This document shows, piece after piece, positions 35,273 through 45,442 of a stretch of 64,000 nt of DNA. The number at the start of each line of letters is the position of its first letter. The first letter of the stretch is position 1. Source of the DNA: Pseudomonadota bacterium. Lineage in GTDB: Bacteria; Pseudomonadota; Alphaproteobacteria; Sphingomonadales; Govanellaceae. The notes under the pieces were generated by a model. It was not told the origin of the DNA. It ran no database searches and was given only the letters and a program-made list of their open reading frames with translations. The position numbers and the translations under genes are program-made. The stretch spans positions 186,001 to 250,000 of the forward strand of contig QEVO01000002.1 of assembly GCA_003577275.1 (NCBI GenBank). Direction: 5' to 3'.

Positions 35273-36781
35273 ATGACCGAACCATCAAGCTTGCGCGTGC
35301 GCGCCGTATCCGGCGAGGAGTTGAGCGACTATCGCAGCCTGCCTCACAACATCGAGGCGGAGCAGGCGCTCCTGGGCGCTATTCTTGTCAACAACGACGC
35401 GCTGGCCAAGGTGCAGGATTTTCTTGAGCCGCACCATTTCTTCGAGCCGGTGCACGGCCGCATCTTTGAAGCGGCGCTGCGGCTCATTGATCGCGGCCAA
35501 CTGGCAAGCCCGGTGACCTTGAAATCATTCTTCGAGCGTGACGAAGCGCTCGCCGATGTCGGCGGCGCGCAGTATCTGGCCCGGCTGGCCGGCTCGGCGG
35601 TGACCATCTTGAACGCCGAGGATTACGGCCGCACCATTTATGACCTCGGTATCCGCCGCGAGCTCATCGGCATCGGCGAGGAGATGGTGCTCACCGCCTA
35701 CGATTCACCAATTCACGCCGAGGCCGCCACCCAGATCGAGGAGGCCGAACAGAAGCTCTTCGATCTCGCCGAGCGGGGCCGCCGCGATACCGGCTTTAAA
35801 ACCTTCTCCCGCACCGCCGCCGAAGCGGTGGGCATGATCGAACTGGCGTTCAAGCGCGACGGCAAGCTATCGGGCGTCACCACCGGTTTTCGCGCCGTCA
35901 ACGACAAACTGGGCGGCCTGCATAAGTCGGACCTCATCATCCTGGCTGGCCGCCCCGCCATGGGTAAAACAGCGCTCGCCACCAACATCGGCTTTAACGC
36001 CGCGCTGTCCTACGCCAGAAGCCTGGAGGAAGGGGTCGATCCCGCCGCCTCGGAAGGCGCGGTGGTGGGCTTTTTCTCCCTGGAAATGTCCGCCGAGCAA
36101 CTCGCCACCCGTATTCTCGCCGAGCGCGCCCGCATTCCGTCCGAAGACCTGCGCCGCGGCCGCCTGAACAATGAACAGTTCCGCAGCATCGCCCGGGTTG
36201 CCCAGGAGTTGGAACGGCTGCCGTTTTTTATCGACGATACGCCACAATTGACCATCTCGGCGCTCAGAACCCGGGCCCGCCGCTTGAAGCGTCAGCATAA
36301 CCTTGGCCTGGTCATTGTTGACTACCTGCAACTTTTGCGGGGCAGCGGATCGGGCGGCCGCGGGCCGGAGAACCGGGTCCAGGAAATATCGGAAATCACC
36401 CGTGGCCTTAAAGGGTTGGCGAAGGAACTTGATGTGCCGGTTCTGGCGTTGAGCCAATTGAGCCGCACCGTCGAGCAGCGCGAGGACAAGCGGCCGCAAT
36501 TGTCTGACTTGCGGGAATCCGGCTCCATCGAGCAGGACGCTGACGTGGTCAGCTTCGTGTTTCGCGAGGAGTACTATCACCAGATGCGCGAACCGGCCAT
36601 GGGCACGGCGGAACATGAGGCTTGGCAGGCCAAGGGCGAAGCCATCCACGGCCTCGCCGAATACATCATCGGCAAGCAGCGCCATGGCCCCACCGGCACG
36701 GTGCGGCTCTATTTCGAGCGCGAAACCACCCGCTTTTCCGACCTCGCCGACGACGCCTACCTGCCGGAGAGCTTTGCGTGA
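35273..36781 (+). CDS. dnaB: Replicative DNA helicase DnaB
   Basis: Hexameric 5'-3' replication-fork helicase, 502 aa. The N-terminal domain starts SLPHNIEAEQALLGAILVNN. The RecA-like domain has Walker A LAGRPAMGKTALA, VGFFSLEMSAEQLATR, Walker B LVIVDYLQLL, and the C-terminal LSDLRESGSIEQDADVVSFVFREEYY. KQRHGPTGTVRLYFE closes the chain. No intein is present. Its stop overlaps the alr GTG start. Confidence 0.96.
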   Translation: MTEPSSLRVRAVSGEELSDYRSLPHNIEAEQALLGAILVNNDALAKVQDFLEPHHFFEPVHGRIFEAALRLIDRGQLASPVTLKSFFERDEALADVGGAQYLARLAGSAVTILNAEDYGRTIYDLGIRRELIGIGEEMVLTAYDSPIHAEAATQIEEAEQKLFDLAERGRRDTGFKTFSRTAAEAVGMIELAFKRDGKLSGVTTGFRAVNDKLGGLHKSDLIILAGRPAMGKTALATNIGFNAALSYARSLEEGVDPAASEGAVVGFFSLEMSAEQLATRILAERARIPSEDLRRGRLNNEQFRSIARVAQELERLPFFIDDTPQLTISALRTRARRLKRQHNLGLVIVDYLQLLRGSGSGGRGPENRVQEISEITRGLKGLAKELDVPVLALSQLSRTVEQREDKRPQLSDLRESGSIEQDADVVSFVFREEYYHQMREPAMGTAEHEAWQAKGEAIHGLAEYIIGKQRHGPTGTVRLYFERETTRFSDLADDAYLPESFA

Positions 36782-37854
36782 TCCGTGCCGAGCTTCGGAT
36801 CGATCTGGCGGCCATCGTAGCCAACTATCGAACCTTGGCGGCGCGCGCCTCGGGGGCGCAATGCGCCGCCATGCTCAAGGCCGACGCCTATGGGCTGGGC
36901 GTGGCGGCGGTGGCCCCGGCCTTGGTTGACGCCGGCTGCCGCGTCTTTTTCGTCGCCACCCCCGAGGAAGGACGGACACTGCGCACCATCCTGCGGGAAG
37001 CCGAAGTCTATGTCATGACCGGTTACCAGGCTGAGTTGCGGGAAGTCTATCGCGCCTACCGCCTGCGCCCGGTATTGAATACGCTGGCGGAAATCGAGGC
37101 TTGGCGCGATGGCCCCGCCGCCGTCTATGTGGACACCGGCATGAACCGCTTAGGCTTGGAGGCGGCAGAGATCAAAGCCCTCTTAAGCGATCCAGATAAA
37201 ATCAGGTTTGAGGTCGCCATCCTGATGAGCCATCTGGCCTGCGCCGATGAGCCGGATCATCCCATGAACAAGCGGCAGCTGGCGCGCTTCCGGGAGATTG
37301 CCGAGGACCTAAAGGCCCTGCCCGCCTTTAAGGCCGCGGCGTTGAGCCTCGCCAATTCCGCCGGCATCTTTTTAGGGCCTGACTATCATTTCGACCTGGT
37401 GCGCCCCGGCATCGCGCTTTATGGCGGCAATCCCTTCGCCAACCGCCCCAATCCCATGGCCAATGTGGTGGAAGTCCATGGCCGCATCTTGCAGATCCGC
37501 GCCGTTGCCGCCGGCGATAGCGTCGGCTATGGCGCGACCTTCACCGCCAGCCGGCCGAGCCGTATCGCCATCGTCGACGTCGGCTATGCCGATGGCTATT
37601 TGCGGGCGTTTTCCAATAAGGGCAGCGCCCTGATCGCCGGCCAGCGCGTACCGGTGGTGGGCCGGGTGTCGATGGATTTTCTGGCCCTCGACGTCACCGA
37701 CATCGCTCCCGGCCAGGCTGAGGTGGGGACGGCGGTCAACCTGTTGGGCGGCGGCCTCAGCCTTGATGAAGCCGCCGCCGCTTCGGGGCTTAGCTGTTAT
37801 GAGTTGCTCACCTTGCTCGGCCGCCGCTATAACCGTGTCTACTTGAATGAGTAG
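36778..37854 (+). CDS. alr: Alanine racemase
   Basis: PLP enzyme supplying D-alanine for peptidoglycan. The PLP lysine is in AAMLKADAYGLG near residue 33. The conserved arginine region and SVGYGATFTA (catalytic Tyr) follow, with VGRVSMDFLALDVTD near the C-terminus. The GTG at 36778 overlaps the dnaB stop by four bases (GTGA) and gives the family N-terminus (VIRAELRIDLAAIVANYR). The frame is open further upstream inside dnaB but those residues are meaningless. The length is 358 aa. Confidence 0.94.
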   Translation: MIRAELRIDLAAIVANYRTLAARASGAQCAAMLKADAYGLGVAAVAPALVDAGCRVFFVATPEEGRTLRTILREAEVYVMTGYQAELREVYRAYRLRPVLNTLAEIEAWRDGPAAVYVDTGMNRLGLEAAEIKALLSDPDKIRFEVAILMSHLACADEPDHPMNKRQLARFREIAEDLKALPAFKAAALSLANSAGIFLGPDYHFDLVRPGIALYGGNPFANRPNPMANVVEVHGRILQIRAVAAGDSVGYGATFTASRPSRIAIVDVGYADGYLRAFSNKGSALIAGQRVPVVGRVSMDFLALDVTDIAPGQAEVGTAVNLLGGGLSLDEAAAASGLSCYELLTLLGRRYNRVYLNE

Positions 37855-38644
37855 AACGACGGCGGCGAGCATGAATTTTCTCGGCATGATCGGGCGGGTG
37901 GTGCTGGACTTTCTGGCGGGCGCCGGCCGTCTCGGGCTGTTCGCTTTTCACGCCTTAAGCCATTGCCTGCGGCCGCCCTACTATTTTCGTCATATTGCCA
38001 GCCAGGCCGTGAACATCGGCTACTACTCGCTGCCGGTAGTGGGGTTGACCGCGGTGTTTACCGGCGCGGTTTTGGCGTTGCAGATTTACGAAGGCTCATC
38101 GCGCTTTAACGCCGAAAGCGCGGTGGCCGGCATCGTGGTGATCGGTTTCGTGCGCGAACTGGGGCCGGTCTTGGGCGGCCTGATGGTGGCCGGCCGGGTC
38201 AGCGCCGCCATGGCCGCCGAAATCGGCACCATGCGGGTGACCGAGCAGATCGACGCCTTGTCCACCCTCTCCACCGATCCCTTCAAGTTCCTGATCGCGC
38301 CGCGCCTCATTGCGGCAACCCTGATGATGCCGTGTCTGGTGCTGATCGCCGACATCATCGGCGTCTCGGGTTCGTTCGTGCTCTCCACCAACAAGCTCGG
38401 CTTCAATCCCGGCAGCTATTTGAAGACGACCTTCGACTACCTGGAATTCGATGACGTGATTTCAGGCCTGGTGAAGGCCGGCGTGTTCGGCTTCTTCATC
38501 GCGCTGATGGGCTGTTATCACGGCTATAACAGCAAGGGCGGCGCGCAGGGCGTCGGCGTCGCCACCACCAACGCCGTGGTCTCGGCCTCGATCCTGATCC
38601 TGTTCTCCAATTACATCGTTACCGAGTTGTTTTTCTCGCAATGA
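37847..38644 (+). CDS. mlaE: MlaE-family ABC transporter permease
   Basis: A 265-aa integral membrane protein of the MlaE/YrbE family, which forms the inner-membrane core of phospholipid transporters that maintain outer-membrane asymmetry. Family motifs include YYSLPVVGLTAVFTGAVLALQIYEG, FVRELGPVLGGLMVAGRVSAAMAAEIGTMRVTEQIDAL and the C-terminal GVATTNAVVSASILILFSNYIVTELF. The ATG at 37847 overlaps the alr stop; an ATG at 37871 is an alternative. It overlaps mlaF by four bases. The substrate-binding MlaD subunit is not adjacent. Confidence 0.92.
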   Translation: MSRTTAASMNFLGMIGRVVLDFLAGAGRLGLFAFHALSHCLRPPYYFRHIASQAVNIGYYSLPVVGLTAVFTGAVLALQIYEGSSRFNAESAVAGIVVIGFVRELGPVLGGLMVAGRVSAAMAAEIGTMRVTEQIDALSTLSTDPFKFLIAPRLIAATLMMPCLVLIADIIGVSGSFVLSTNKLGFNPGSYLKTTFDYLEFDDVISGLVKAGVFGFFIALMGCYHGYNSKGGAQGVGVATTNAVVSASILILFSNYIVTELFFSQ

Positions 38645-39417
38645 CCGGCGTCGCGAAAATCAGCCTTAAGGGCGTGAAGAAAAGCTTCGGCAAAAAGGTC
38701 GTGCTCGATGGCGTCGACCTTGAGGTGCAAAAAGGCGAGTCGGTGGTGGTGATCGGCGGCTCCGGCTCGGGCAAATCGGTGCTGATCAAGTGCATTCTCG
38801 GCATCCTGAAGGCTGATGCGGGCAGCATCGCCGTGGACGGCCAGGACATGGCCGCCCTCAGCCGCCGTCAGCGACAGGAAGTGTTAAGCCGCTTCGGCAT
38901 GCTGTTTCAAGGCGCAGCGCTGTTTGACAGCCTGCCGGTGTGGGAAAATGTCACCTTCGGCCTCTTGGCGCAAAAGCGCATCCGCCGTCGCGACGCCCGC
39001 GACAAGGCGATGGAAGTGCTGCAGCGGGTCGGCCTTGGTTCCGATGTCGCTGATTTGAATCCGGCTGAACTGTCGGGCGGCATGCAAAAGCGCGTCGGCT
39101 TGGCGCGCGCCATCGCGGCGAGCCCGGACATCATTTTCTTCGACGAACCGACCACCGGCCTCGATCCGATCATGGCCGACGTCATCAACCATCTGATCGT
39201 CGAGCGGGTCAAGGATCTGGGCGCCACCACCATCACCATCACCCATGACATGGCCAGCGTCAGGAAGATCGCCGATCGCGTCGCCATGCTTTACAAGGGC
39301 AAGCTGATTTGGGTCGGCGCGAAGGACAAGATCGACAGGAGCGGCAACCCGTATGTCGACCAATTCATTCATGGTCGCGCCGAAGGGCCGATCCGGATGG
39401 AGGTATTGAAGGCGTGA
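38641..39417 (+). CDS. mlaF: MlaF-family ABC transporter ATP-binding protein
   Basis: The 258-aa ATPase partner of MlaE. Walker A is IGGSGSGKSVLIKC, the ABC signature LSGGMQKRVGLARAI, Walker B IIFFDEPTTGLDP and the switch His is in ITITHDMASV. The GLDPIMADVINHLI context is typical of MlaF rather than generic importers. It starts at ATGA overlapping the mlaE stop. Confidence 0.93.
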   Translation: MTGVAKISLKGVKKSFGKKVVLDGVDLEVQKGESVVVIGGSGSGKSVLIKCILGILKADAGSIAVDGQDMAALSRRQRQEVLSRFGMLFQGAALFDSLPVWENVTFGLLAQKRIRRRDARDKAMEVLQRVGLGSDVADLNPAELSGGMQKRVGLARAIAASPDIIFFDEPTTGLDPIMADVINHLIVERVKDLGATTITITHDMASVRKIADRVAMLYKGKLIWVGAKDKIDRSGNPYVDQFIHGRAEGPIRMEVLKA

Positions 39418-39430
39418 TAAGCGCACATTT

Positions 39431-39530
39431 CGCCTTCTCCTGGAGGAGAAGGCGCGAGCGGCAGCGAGCGGATGAGGTGAGACTGATGCAACCCGCCTCA
39501 CCCCAACCCTCTCCTCAAAGGAGAGGGGGG
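39431..39530. repeat. Intergenic repeat, family C (copy 1), abutting radA
   Basis: CGCCTTCTCCTGGAGGAGAAGGCG forms a hairpin. CCTCACCCCAACCCTCTCC and the hairpin CCCTCTCCT-caa-AGGAGAGGG follow. The same words recur at 43726-43816 and 43893-43925. The right arm (AAAGGAGAGG, 39517-39526) lies at Shine-Dalgarno distance from the radA ATG. Confidence 0.75.
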
Positions 39531-39535
39531 AAGTA

Positions 39536-40903
<1,368 letters not shown>

Positions 40904-40908
40904 GTGCC

Positions 40909-41508
40909 GTGGAAAGTCTAGGGATAACCGCCTTCGATATCCTGGTGATCGTCATCTTGGCGCTTTCCGCCCTTTATGGCATGGGCCGGGGATTCGTCAG
41001 TGAAATCTTAAGCTTAGTGGCCTGGATCGGGGCCGCGTTCGTGACCCTTTACGGGTTTCCCCACGTCCGCCCCTGGGCGCAGCAGTACATGGAGCCCGAA
41101 GCCTTCGCTGATACCATCGCCATCGTGGTCTTGGGCGTGGTCAGCCTGATCGTCTTGAAACTTTTGGCTAAGCTATTGGGCAGACTGGCGAAACAGAGCG
41201 ATCTTGGGTTCATCGACCGCAGTTTTGGCGCTCTTTTTGGCCTTATTCGCGGCCTTTTTGTGGTTTGTGTGGTATTCTTAATAGTGAACTGGCTGGTGCC
41301 GAAGCAAAGCTTTCCCGACTGGATCGCGAAGGCCCGTACTTTGCCGCTGGTGGAATTCGGCGCCGAGCTCCTGGCCAAGGTGACGCCGGCCGAAATCATC
41401 GAAAGTCTGAGCAATTTGGACAACGGCGGACTGGACACGATGCTCAAGAACGCGGTAAAGGAACACGCGCCGGGCGTACTCGACGATAAATCGAGTAGTG
41501 ACGAGTGA
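40909..41508 (+). CDS. cvpA: CvpA-family membrane protein
   Basis: A 199-aa protein with four hydrophobic segments in the first 140 residues: FDILVIVILALSALYGMGRG, ILSLVAWIGAAFVTLYGF, TIAIVVLGVVSLIVLKLLAKLL and LFGLIRGLFVVCVVFLIVNWL. A soluble tail follows. GRGFVSE and DRSFGALFGLIRG are the conserved family motifs. CvpA supports colicin V production and envelope stress tolerance in enterobacteria; the molecular role is unclear. It begins with GTG five bases after radA and precedes purF, an ancient cvpA-purF pairing. Confidence 0.9.
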   Translation: MESLGITAFDILVIVILALSALYGMGRGFVSEILSLVAWIGAAFVTLYGFPHVRPWAQQYMEPEAFADTIAIVVLGVVSLIVLKLLAKLLGRLAKQSDLGFIDRSFGALFGLIRGLFVVCVVFLIVNWLVPKQSFPDWIAKARTLPLVEFGAELLAKVTPAEIIESLSNLDNGGLDTMLKNAVKEHAPGVLDDKSSSDE

Positions 41509-41512
41509 CCGC

Positions 41513-42988
41513 ATGACCCTAAAGCCGAGCCTTTTGCCCCACCCCTTCGACGACAAGTTGCGCGAGGAGTGCGGCGTCTTCGGCATCTTCAACCACGCCG
41601 ATGCCGCCGCCCATACCGTGCTCGGCCTTCATGCCTTGCAGCACCGCGGCCAGGAAGCGGCCGGCATCGTCACCTACGACGGCATGCGCTTCCACAGCCA
41701 TCGTTCCATGGGACAGGTGGCCGACAACTTCAATTCCCAGCGCGTCATCGAATCCCTGCCCGGCGAAGCCGCCATCGGCCATGTGCGCTACTCGACCACC
41801 GGCGAGACCATTTTGCGCAACGTGCAACCGCTATTCGCCGAACTGGCGAGCGGCGGCTTCGCCATCGCCCATAACGGCAATCTGACCAACGCCATGTTGC
41901 TGCGCCGACAGCTGATCCGCCGCGGCGCCATCTTTCAGTCCACCAGCGATACCGAGGTCATCATTCATCTGGTGGCGATGAGCCATGACGGCACGCTTCT
42001 TGACCGGCTGGTGGATGCGCTGCGGCAGGTGGAAGGGGCGTATTCGCTGGTGATCTTGACCCGCGACAGCTTGATCGCGCTGCGCGATCCGTTGGGCGTG
42101 CGTCCCTTGGTGTTGGGACGGATGACCGACGGCTCCTATGTGGTCGCCTCCGAAACCTGCGCCCTGGATATCATCGGCGCCAGCTTTCTGCGGCAAGTGG
42201 AGCCGGGCGAGATTGTCACCATCACGGCGAAAGGTTTGGAAAGCCTCAAGCCATTTCCGCCGATGCGGCCACGGCCGTGCATCTTCGAGCATATCTATTT
42301 CTCCCGTCCCGATTCTTACGTCAGCGGATCGAGCGTCTACCAGGTGCGCAAGCGCATCGGCGCGGAACTGGCGCGGGAAAGCCCGGTTGCCGCCGATGTC
42401 GTCATCCCGGTGCCGGACTCCGGCACGCCAGCCGCCATCGGTTACGCCCATCAATCGGGCATTCCGTTCGAGCTGGGCATCATCCGCAATCATTACGTCG
42501 GCCGCACCTTCATCGAGCCGTCCGATCAGATCCGTCACTTGGGCGTGAAACTGAAGCACAACGCCAACCGCTGGGAGCTGGCCGGCAAGCGCGTGGTGCT
42601 GATCGACGACAGCATCGTGCGCGGCACCACGTCGGTGAAAATCGTCGACATGGTGCGCGGCGCCGGCGCTTCGGAAGTGCACATGCGGATCGCCAGTCCG
42701 CCCACCACCGACTCCTGCTTTTACGGCGTCGATACCCCGGAACGCTCCAAGCTCCTTGCCTCGCGGATGAGCATCGAGGAAATGGCGAAATACATCGGCG
42801 TCGACAGTCTCGCCTTCTTATCCATCGACGGGCTTTATCGCGCCGTCGGCGAAGCAAAGCGCAACATGGATCACCCGCAATTCTGCGACGCCTGCTTTAC
42901 TGGCGATTATCCGATCCGTCTGACCGATCATGAAGGCGGCGACCGGCCGGTGCAATTATCCTTATTGAATGAGCGGGTTGCTCAGTGA
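41513..42988 (+). CDS. purF: Amidophosphoribosyltransferase
   Basis: First step of purine synthesis, converting PRPP and glutamine to phosphoribosylamine. The N-terminal glutaminase nucleophile is the Cys of REECGVFGIFNH, exposed after removal of a short propeptide. RYSTTGE and NGNLTNA complete the glutaminase site. The PRTase domain has the PRPP loop VVLIDDSIVRGTTS, and DSTDS-like IRNHYVGRTFIEP is present. The ATG at 41513 was preferred over a GTG at 41498 inside cvpA. The length is 491 aa. Confidence 0.95.
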   Translation: MTLKPSLLPHPFDDKLREECGVFGIFNHADAAAHTVLGLHALQHRGQEAAGIVTYDGMRFHSHRSMGQVADNFNSQRVIESLPGEAAIGHVRYSTTGETILRNVQPLFAELASGGFAIAHNGNLTNAMLLRRQLIRRGAIFQSTSDTEVIIHLVAMSHDGTLLDRLVDALRQVEGAYSLVILTRDSLIALRDPLGVRPLVLGRMTDGSYVVASETCALDIIGASFLRQVEPGEIVTITAKGLESLKPFPPMRPRPCIFEHIYFSRPDSYVSGSSVYQVRKRIGAELARESPVAADVVIPVPDSGTPAAIGYAHQSGIPFELGIIRNHYVGRTFIEPSDQIRHLGVKLKHNANRWELAGKRVVLIDDSIVRGTTSVKIVDMVRGAGASEVHMRIASPPTTDSCFYGVDTPERSKLLASRMSIEEMAKYIGVDSLAFLSIDGLYRAVGEAKRNMDHPQFCDACFTGDYPIRLTDHEGGDRPVQLSLLNERVAQ

Positions 42989-43716
42989 GCGCCGGGACGA
43001 ATGCCGATCAACCGCTTGCCGGGCGGGTGGCGCTTGTCACTGGCGCGTCGCGCGGCATCGGCGCGGCGGTAGCCAAGCGCTTGGCCAGGGCAGGCGCGCA
43101 CATCATCGCCGTCGCCCGCACCCAGGGCGGCCTGGAAGCGTTGGACGACGCCATTCGCGCGCACGGCGGCAGCGCCACGCTTGCGCCCATGGACGTGCGT
43201 GACGGCGTCGCCATCGATCGCTTGGGCGGCGCGGTGGCGGAACGGTGGAAAAAACTCGATATCCTCATCGGCAATGCCGGCATACTCGGCATGATGGGAC
43301 CGATCAGCCACATATCGCCGAAAGTATGGGATGATCTTTTGGCCACCAACGTCACCGCCAACTGGCGGCTCCTGCGCTCGTTCGATGCGCTGTTGCGCGC
43401 ATCCGACGCCGGGCGGGTGATTTTCGTCACCTCAGGAGTCACCCGCGAGGCGCGCGCCTATTGGGGCGGCTATGGCACCACCAAGGCGGCGCTGGAATAC
43501 CTGGCGAAAACCTATGCCGCCGAGGTGGCGAAAACTACGGTGCGGGTCAATCTGATCAACCCCGGCGCCACGCGCACCGCCATGCGCGCGCAAGCGATGC
43601 CCGGCGAAGATCCAAAGACATTGCCGGCGCCGGAAGAAGTTGCGGCGTTGTTTTTGGAATTGTCATTGCCGAGCTGCACCGCCAACGGTCAAGTGTTCAA
43701 TTTTCGGGAAAAGTGA
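42985..43716 (+). CDS. SDR-family oxidoreductase
   Basis: A 243-aa short-chain dehydrogenase. The Rossmann motif is VTGASRGIGAAVAKRLA, with GNAGILG and catalytic FVTSGVTREARAYWGGYGTTKAAL (Ser-Tyr-Lys). The GTG start overlaps the purF stop by four bases (GTGA), so it is cotranslated with purF. This purF-SDR arrangement is common in alphaproteobacteria. The substrate is unknown. Confidence 0.88.
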   Translation: MSAGTNADQPLAGRVALVTGASRGIGAAVAKRLARAGAHIIAVARTQGGLEALDDAIRAHGGSATLAPMDVRDGVAIDRLGGAVAERWKKLDILIGNAGILGMMGPISHISPKVWDDLLATNVTANWRLLRSFDALLRASDAGRVIFVTSGVTREARAYWGGYGTTKAALEYLAKTYAAEVAKTTVRVNLINPGATRTAMRAQAMPGEDPKTLPAPEEVAALFLELSLPSCTANGQVFNFREK

Positions 43717-43725
43717 TTTGAAATT

Positions 43726-43816
43726 CACCTCACCCAACCCTCTCCTCGAAGGAGAGGGGGAAATTCCCTTCTCCTTCGAGGAGAAGGTGGCGAGTGAAAC
43801 GAGCCGGATGAGGTGA
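43726..43816. repeat. Intergenic repeat, family C (copy 2)
   Basis: CACCTCACCCAACCCTCTCC, then hairpins CTCCTCGAAGGAG and CTTCTCCTTCGAGGAGAAG, and a closing GGATGAGGTGA complementary to the start. It follows the SDR gene in the convergent SDR/der gap. Confidence 0.75.
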
Positions 43817-43825
43817 TGTCGCGAG

Positions 43826-43888
43826 AAGCTTCGGCAAGCTCAGCCCGAACGGTTTTCTTCCGTTCGCCCTGAGCAACGTCGAAGGGCG
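43826..43888. repeat. Intergenic repeat, family D (copy 2)
   Basis: AGCTTCGGCAAGCTCAGCCC, GAACGG, then CCGTTCGCCCTGAGC and GTCGAAGGG. The halves are roughly complementary. It is sandwiched between two family C elements. Confidence 0.65.
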
Positions 43889-43892
43889 TTCT

Positions 43893-43925
43893 TCACCTCA
43901 CCCTACCCTCTCCTCAAGGAGAGGG
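43893..43925. repeat. Intergenic repeat, family C (partial copy 3)
   Basis: CACCTCACCCTACCCTCTCC followed by TCAAGGAGAGGG. This is the left half of family C only, ending eight bases before the der stop codon. Confidence 0.65.
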
Positions 43926-43932
43926 AAAATCG

Positions 43933-45276
43933 CTACGACTTCTCAAACGGATTTTCGCCCTTGCGCATCAGGATGCGGATGGGAACGCCATCAAGCTTGA
44001 AGGCGTCGCGCACGTCGTTCATCAAATACCGCACATAACTTTGCGGCACGCTTTCCGGGCGATTGACGGAAAACAGAAAGGTCGGCGGCCGACTCTTGAT
44101 CTGGCTGGCGAAGCGAATTTTCACCCGCTTGCCTTTGTCCGACGGCGGCGGATTGCGCGAGGTGGCGTCGGCAAGCCAGCGATTGACGGCGTTGGTGGCA
44201 ATGCGTGTGTTCCAGATGGCGAAGGCCTTGAACACGGCGGGCATCAACCGATCGAGCCCGCGCCCGCTCTTTGCCGACAGCGGCACCACCGCAATACCGC
44301 GCAGTTGCGGCAGCGAACGCTCAAGCGCATCCGACACCGCCTTTAATACCAACTGCGGCTCTGGCGCGGCGTCGATCTTGTTGACCGCGATGACGAGCGC
44401 GCGGCCTTCCTGCGCCACCAGGTCGGCGATGCTCAAATCCTGTCGTTCGAAGCCAAGCTCGGCGTCGATCACCAGCACCACCACTTCGGCGAATTGCACC
44501 GCGCGCAATGTGTCGGCAACCGACAACTTTTCCAGCTTCTCCTGCACCTTGGCCTTGCGGCGCATCCCCGCGGTGTCATGCAGCCGCACCGCCTTGCCCT
44601 GCCAGGCCCAGTCAATGGCCACGGTGTCGCGGGTGATGCCGGCCTCAGGCCCGGTGATCTGCCGCTCTTCGCCCAGGAGCCGATTGACCAGCGTCGATTT
44701 GCCCACGTTGGGCCGGCCGACGATGGCCATCAGGAGCGGCTTTTCGCCCTCTTCCACAGCCTCTTTTTCGTCCGCTGCCGGTTCGCCAACGATGGCGATC
44801 ATGGCGTCGTATAGTTCGCCCAGGCCCTCGTCATGTTCGGCCGAGACGGGCAACGGATCGCCAAGACCCAAGCCATAGGCTTCCATGCGTCCAGTTTCAC
44901 CGGCCTGCCCTTCGCACTTGTTGGCAAGGCAAATCACCGGCTTGCCGGTTTTACGCACGACATCGGCAAAATGACGATCCAAGGGCGTCACCCCGGCGCG
45001 GGCATCGATTAAAAACAGCACCACGTCGGCCTCGGTGATGGCGGCCTCGGTCTGCTGGCGCATGCGCGCCGGCAGCGTATCGCCGGCGGCTTCCTCCAGG
45101 CCTGCGGTGTCGATGACCTTAAATTGCAACGGCCCCAGCCGGCCGCGCCCTTCCCTGCGATCGCGGGTGACGCCCGGCGTATCATCCACCAGCGCCAAGC
45201 GCTTGCCCACCAGGCGATTGAACAGCGTCGATTTGCCGACGTTGGGCCGGCCGATGATGGCGACGGTAGGCAACAT
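43933..45276 (-). CDS. der: Ribosome biogenesis GTPase Der
   Basis: Double-GTPase protein needed for 50S assembly, 447 aa. The first G domain begins [22 protein letters not shown] with DTPGVTRDRREG and ANKCEG. The second has AIVGRPNVGKSTLVNRLLGEE, HDTAGMRRKAKV and VNKID. A KH-like C-terminal domain (PPTFLFSVNRPESVPQSYVRYLMNDVRDAF) is present. The start at 45276 gives the standard N-terminus; the open frame upstream to 45336 is probably non-coding. Confidence 0.95.
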   Translation of the reverse strand: MLPTVAIIGRPNVGKSTLFNRLVGKRLALVDDTPGVTRDRREGRGRLGPLQFKVIDTAGLEEAAGDTLPARMRQQTEAAITEADVVLFLIDARAGVTPLDRHFADVVRKTGKPVICLANKCEGQAGETGRMEAYGLGLGDPLPVSAEHDEGLGELYDAMIAIVGEPAADEKEAVEEGEKPLLMAIVGRPNVGKSTLVNRLLGEERQITGPEAGITRDTVAIDWAWQGKAVRLHDTAGMRRKAKVQEKLEKLSVADTLRAVQFAEVVVLVIDAELGFERQDLSIADLVAQEGRALVIAVNKIDAAPEPQLVLKAVSDALERSLPQLRGIAVVPLSAKSGRGLDRLMPAVFKAFAIWNTRIATNAVNRWLADATSRNPPPSDKGKRVKIRFASQIKSRPPTFLFSVNRPESVPQSYVRYLMNDVRDAFKLDGVPIRILMRKGENPFEKS

Positions 45277-45331
45277 GCTTATAAAAATATTTTCCGTTTG
45301 AATTTCGTTACAAGACACATTGCTTTCACCT

Positions 45332-45401
45332 GTCATCCCCGCGAAAGCGGGGATCCAGTCATTATAGTCGCTCCATGGATTCCCGCTTACGCGGGAATGA
45401 C
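45332..45401. repeat. Intergenic palindromic repeat, family A (copy 4)
   Basis: GTCATCCCCGCGAAAGCGGG at the left, CCCGCTTACGCGGGAATGAC at the right. It lies between bamB and der, which share orientation, so it may sit within their transcript. Confidence 0.8.
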
Positions 45402-45442
45402 AGTAAAAAATTATCCGGCAACCTACTTAGACGCCAATACAC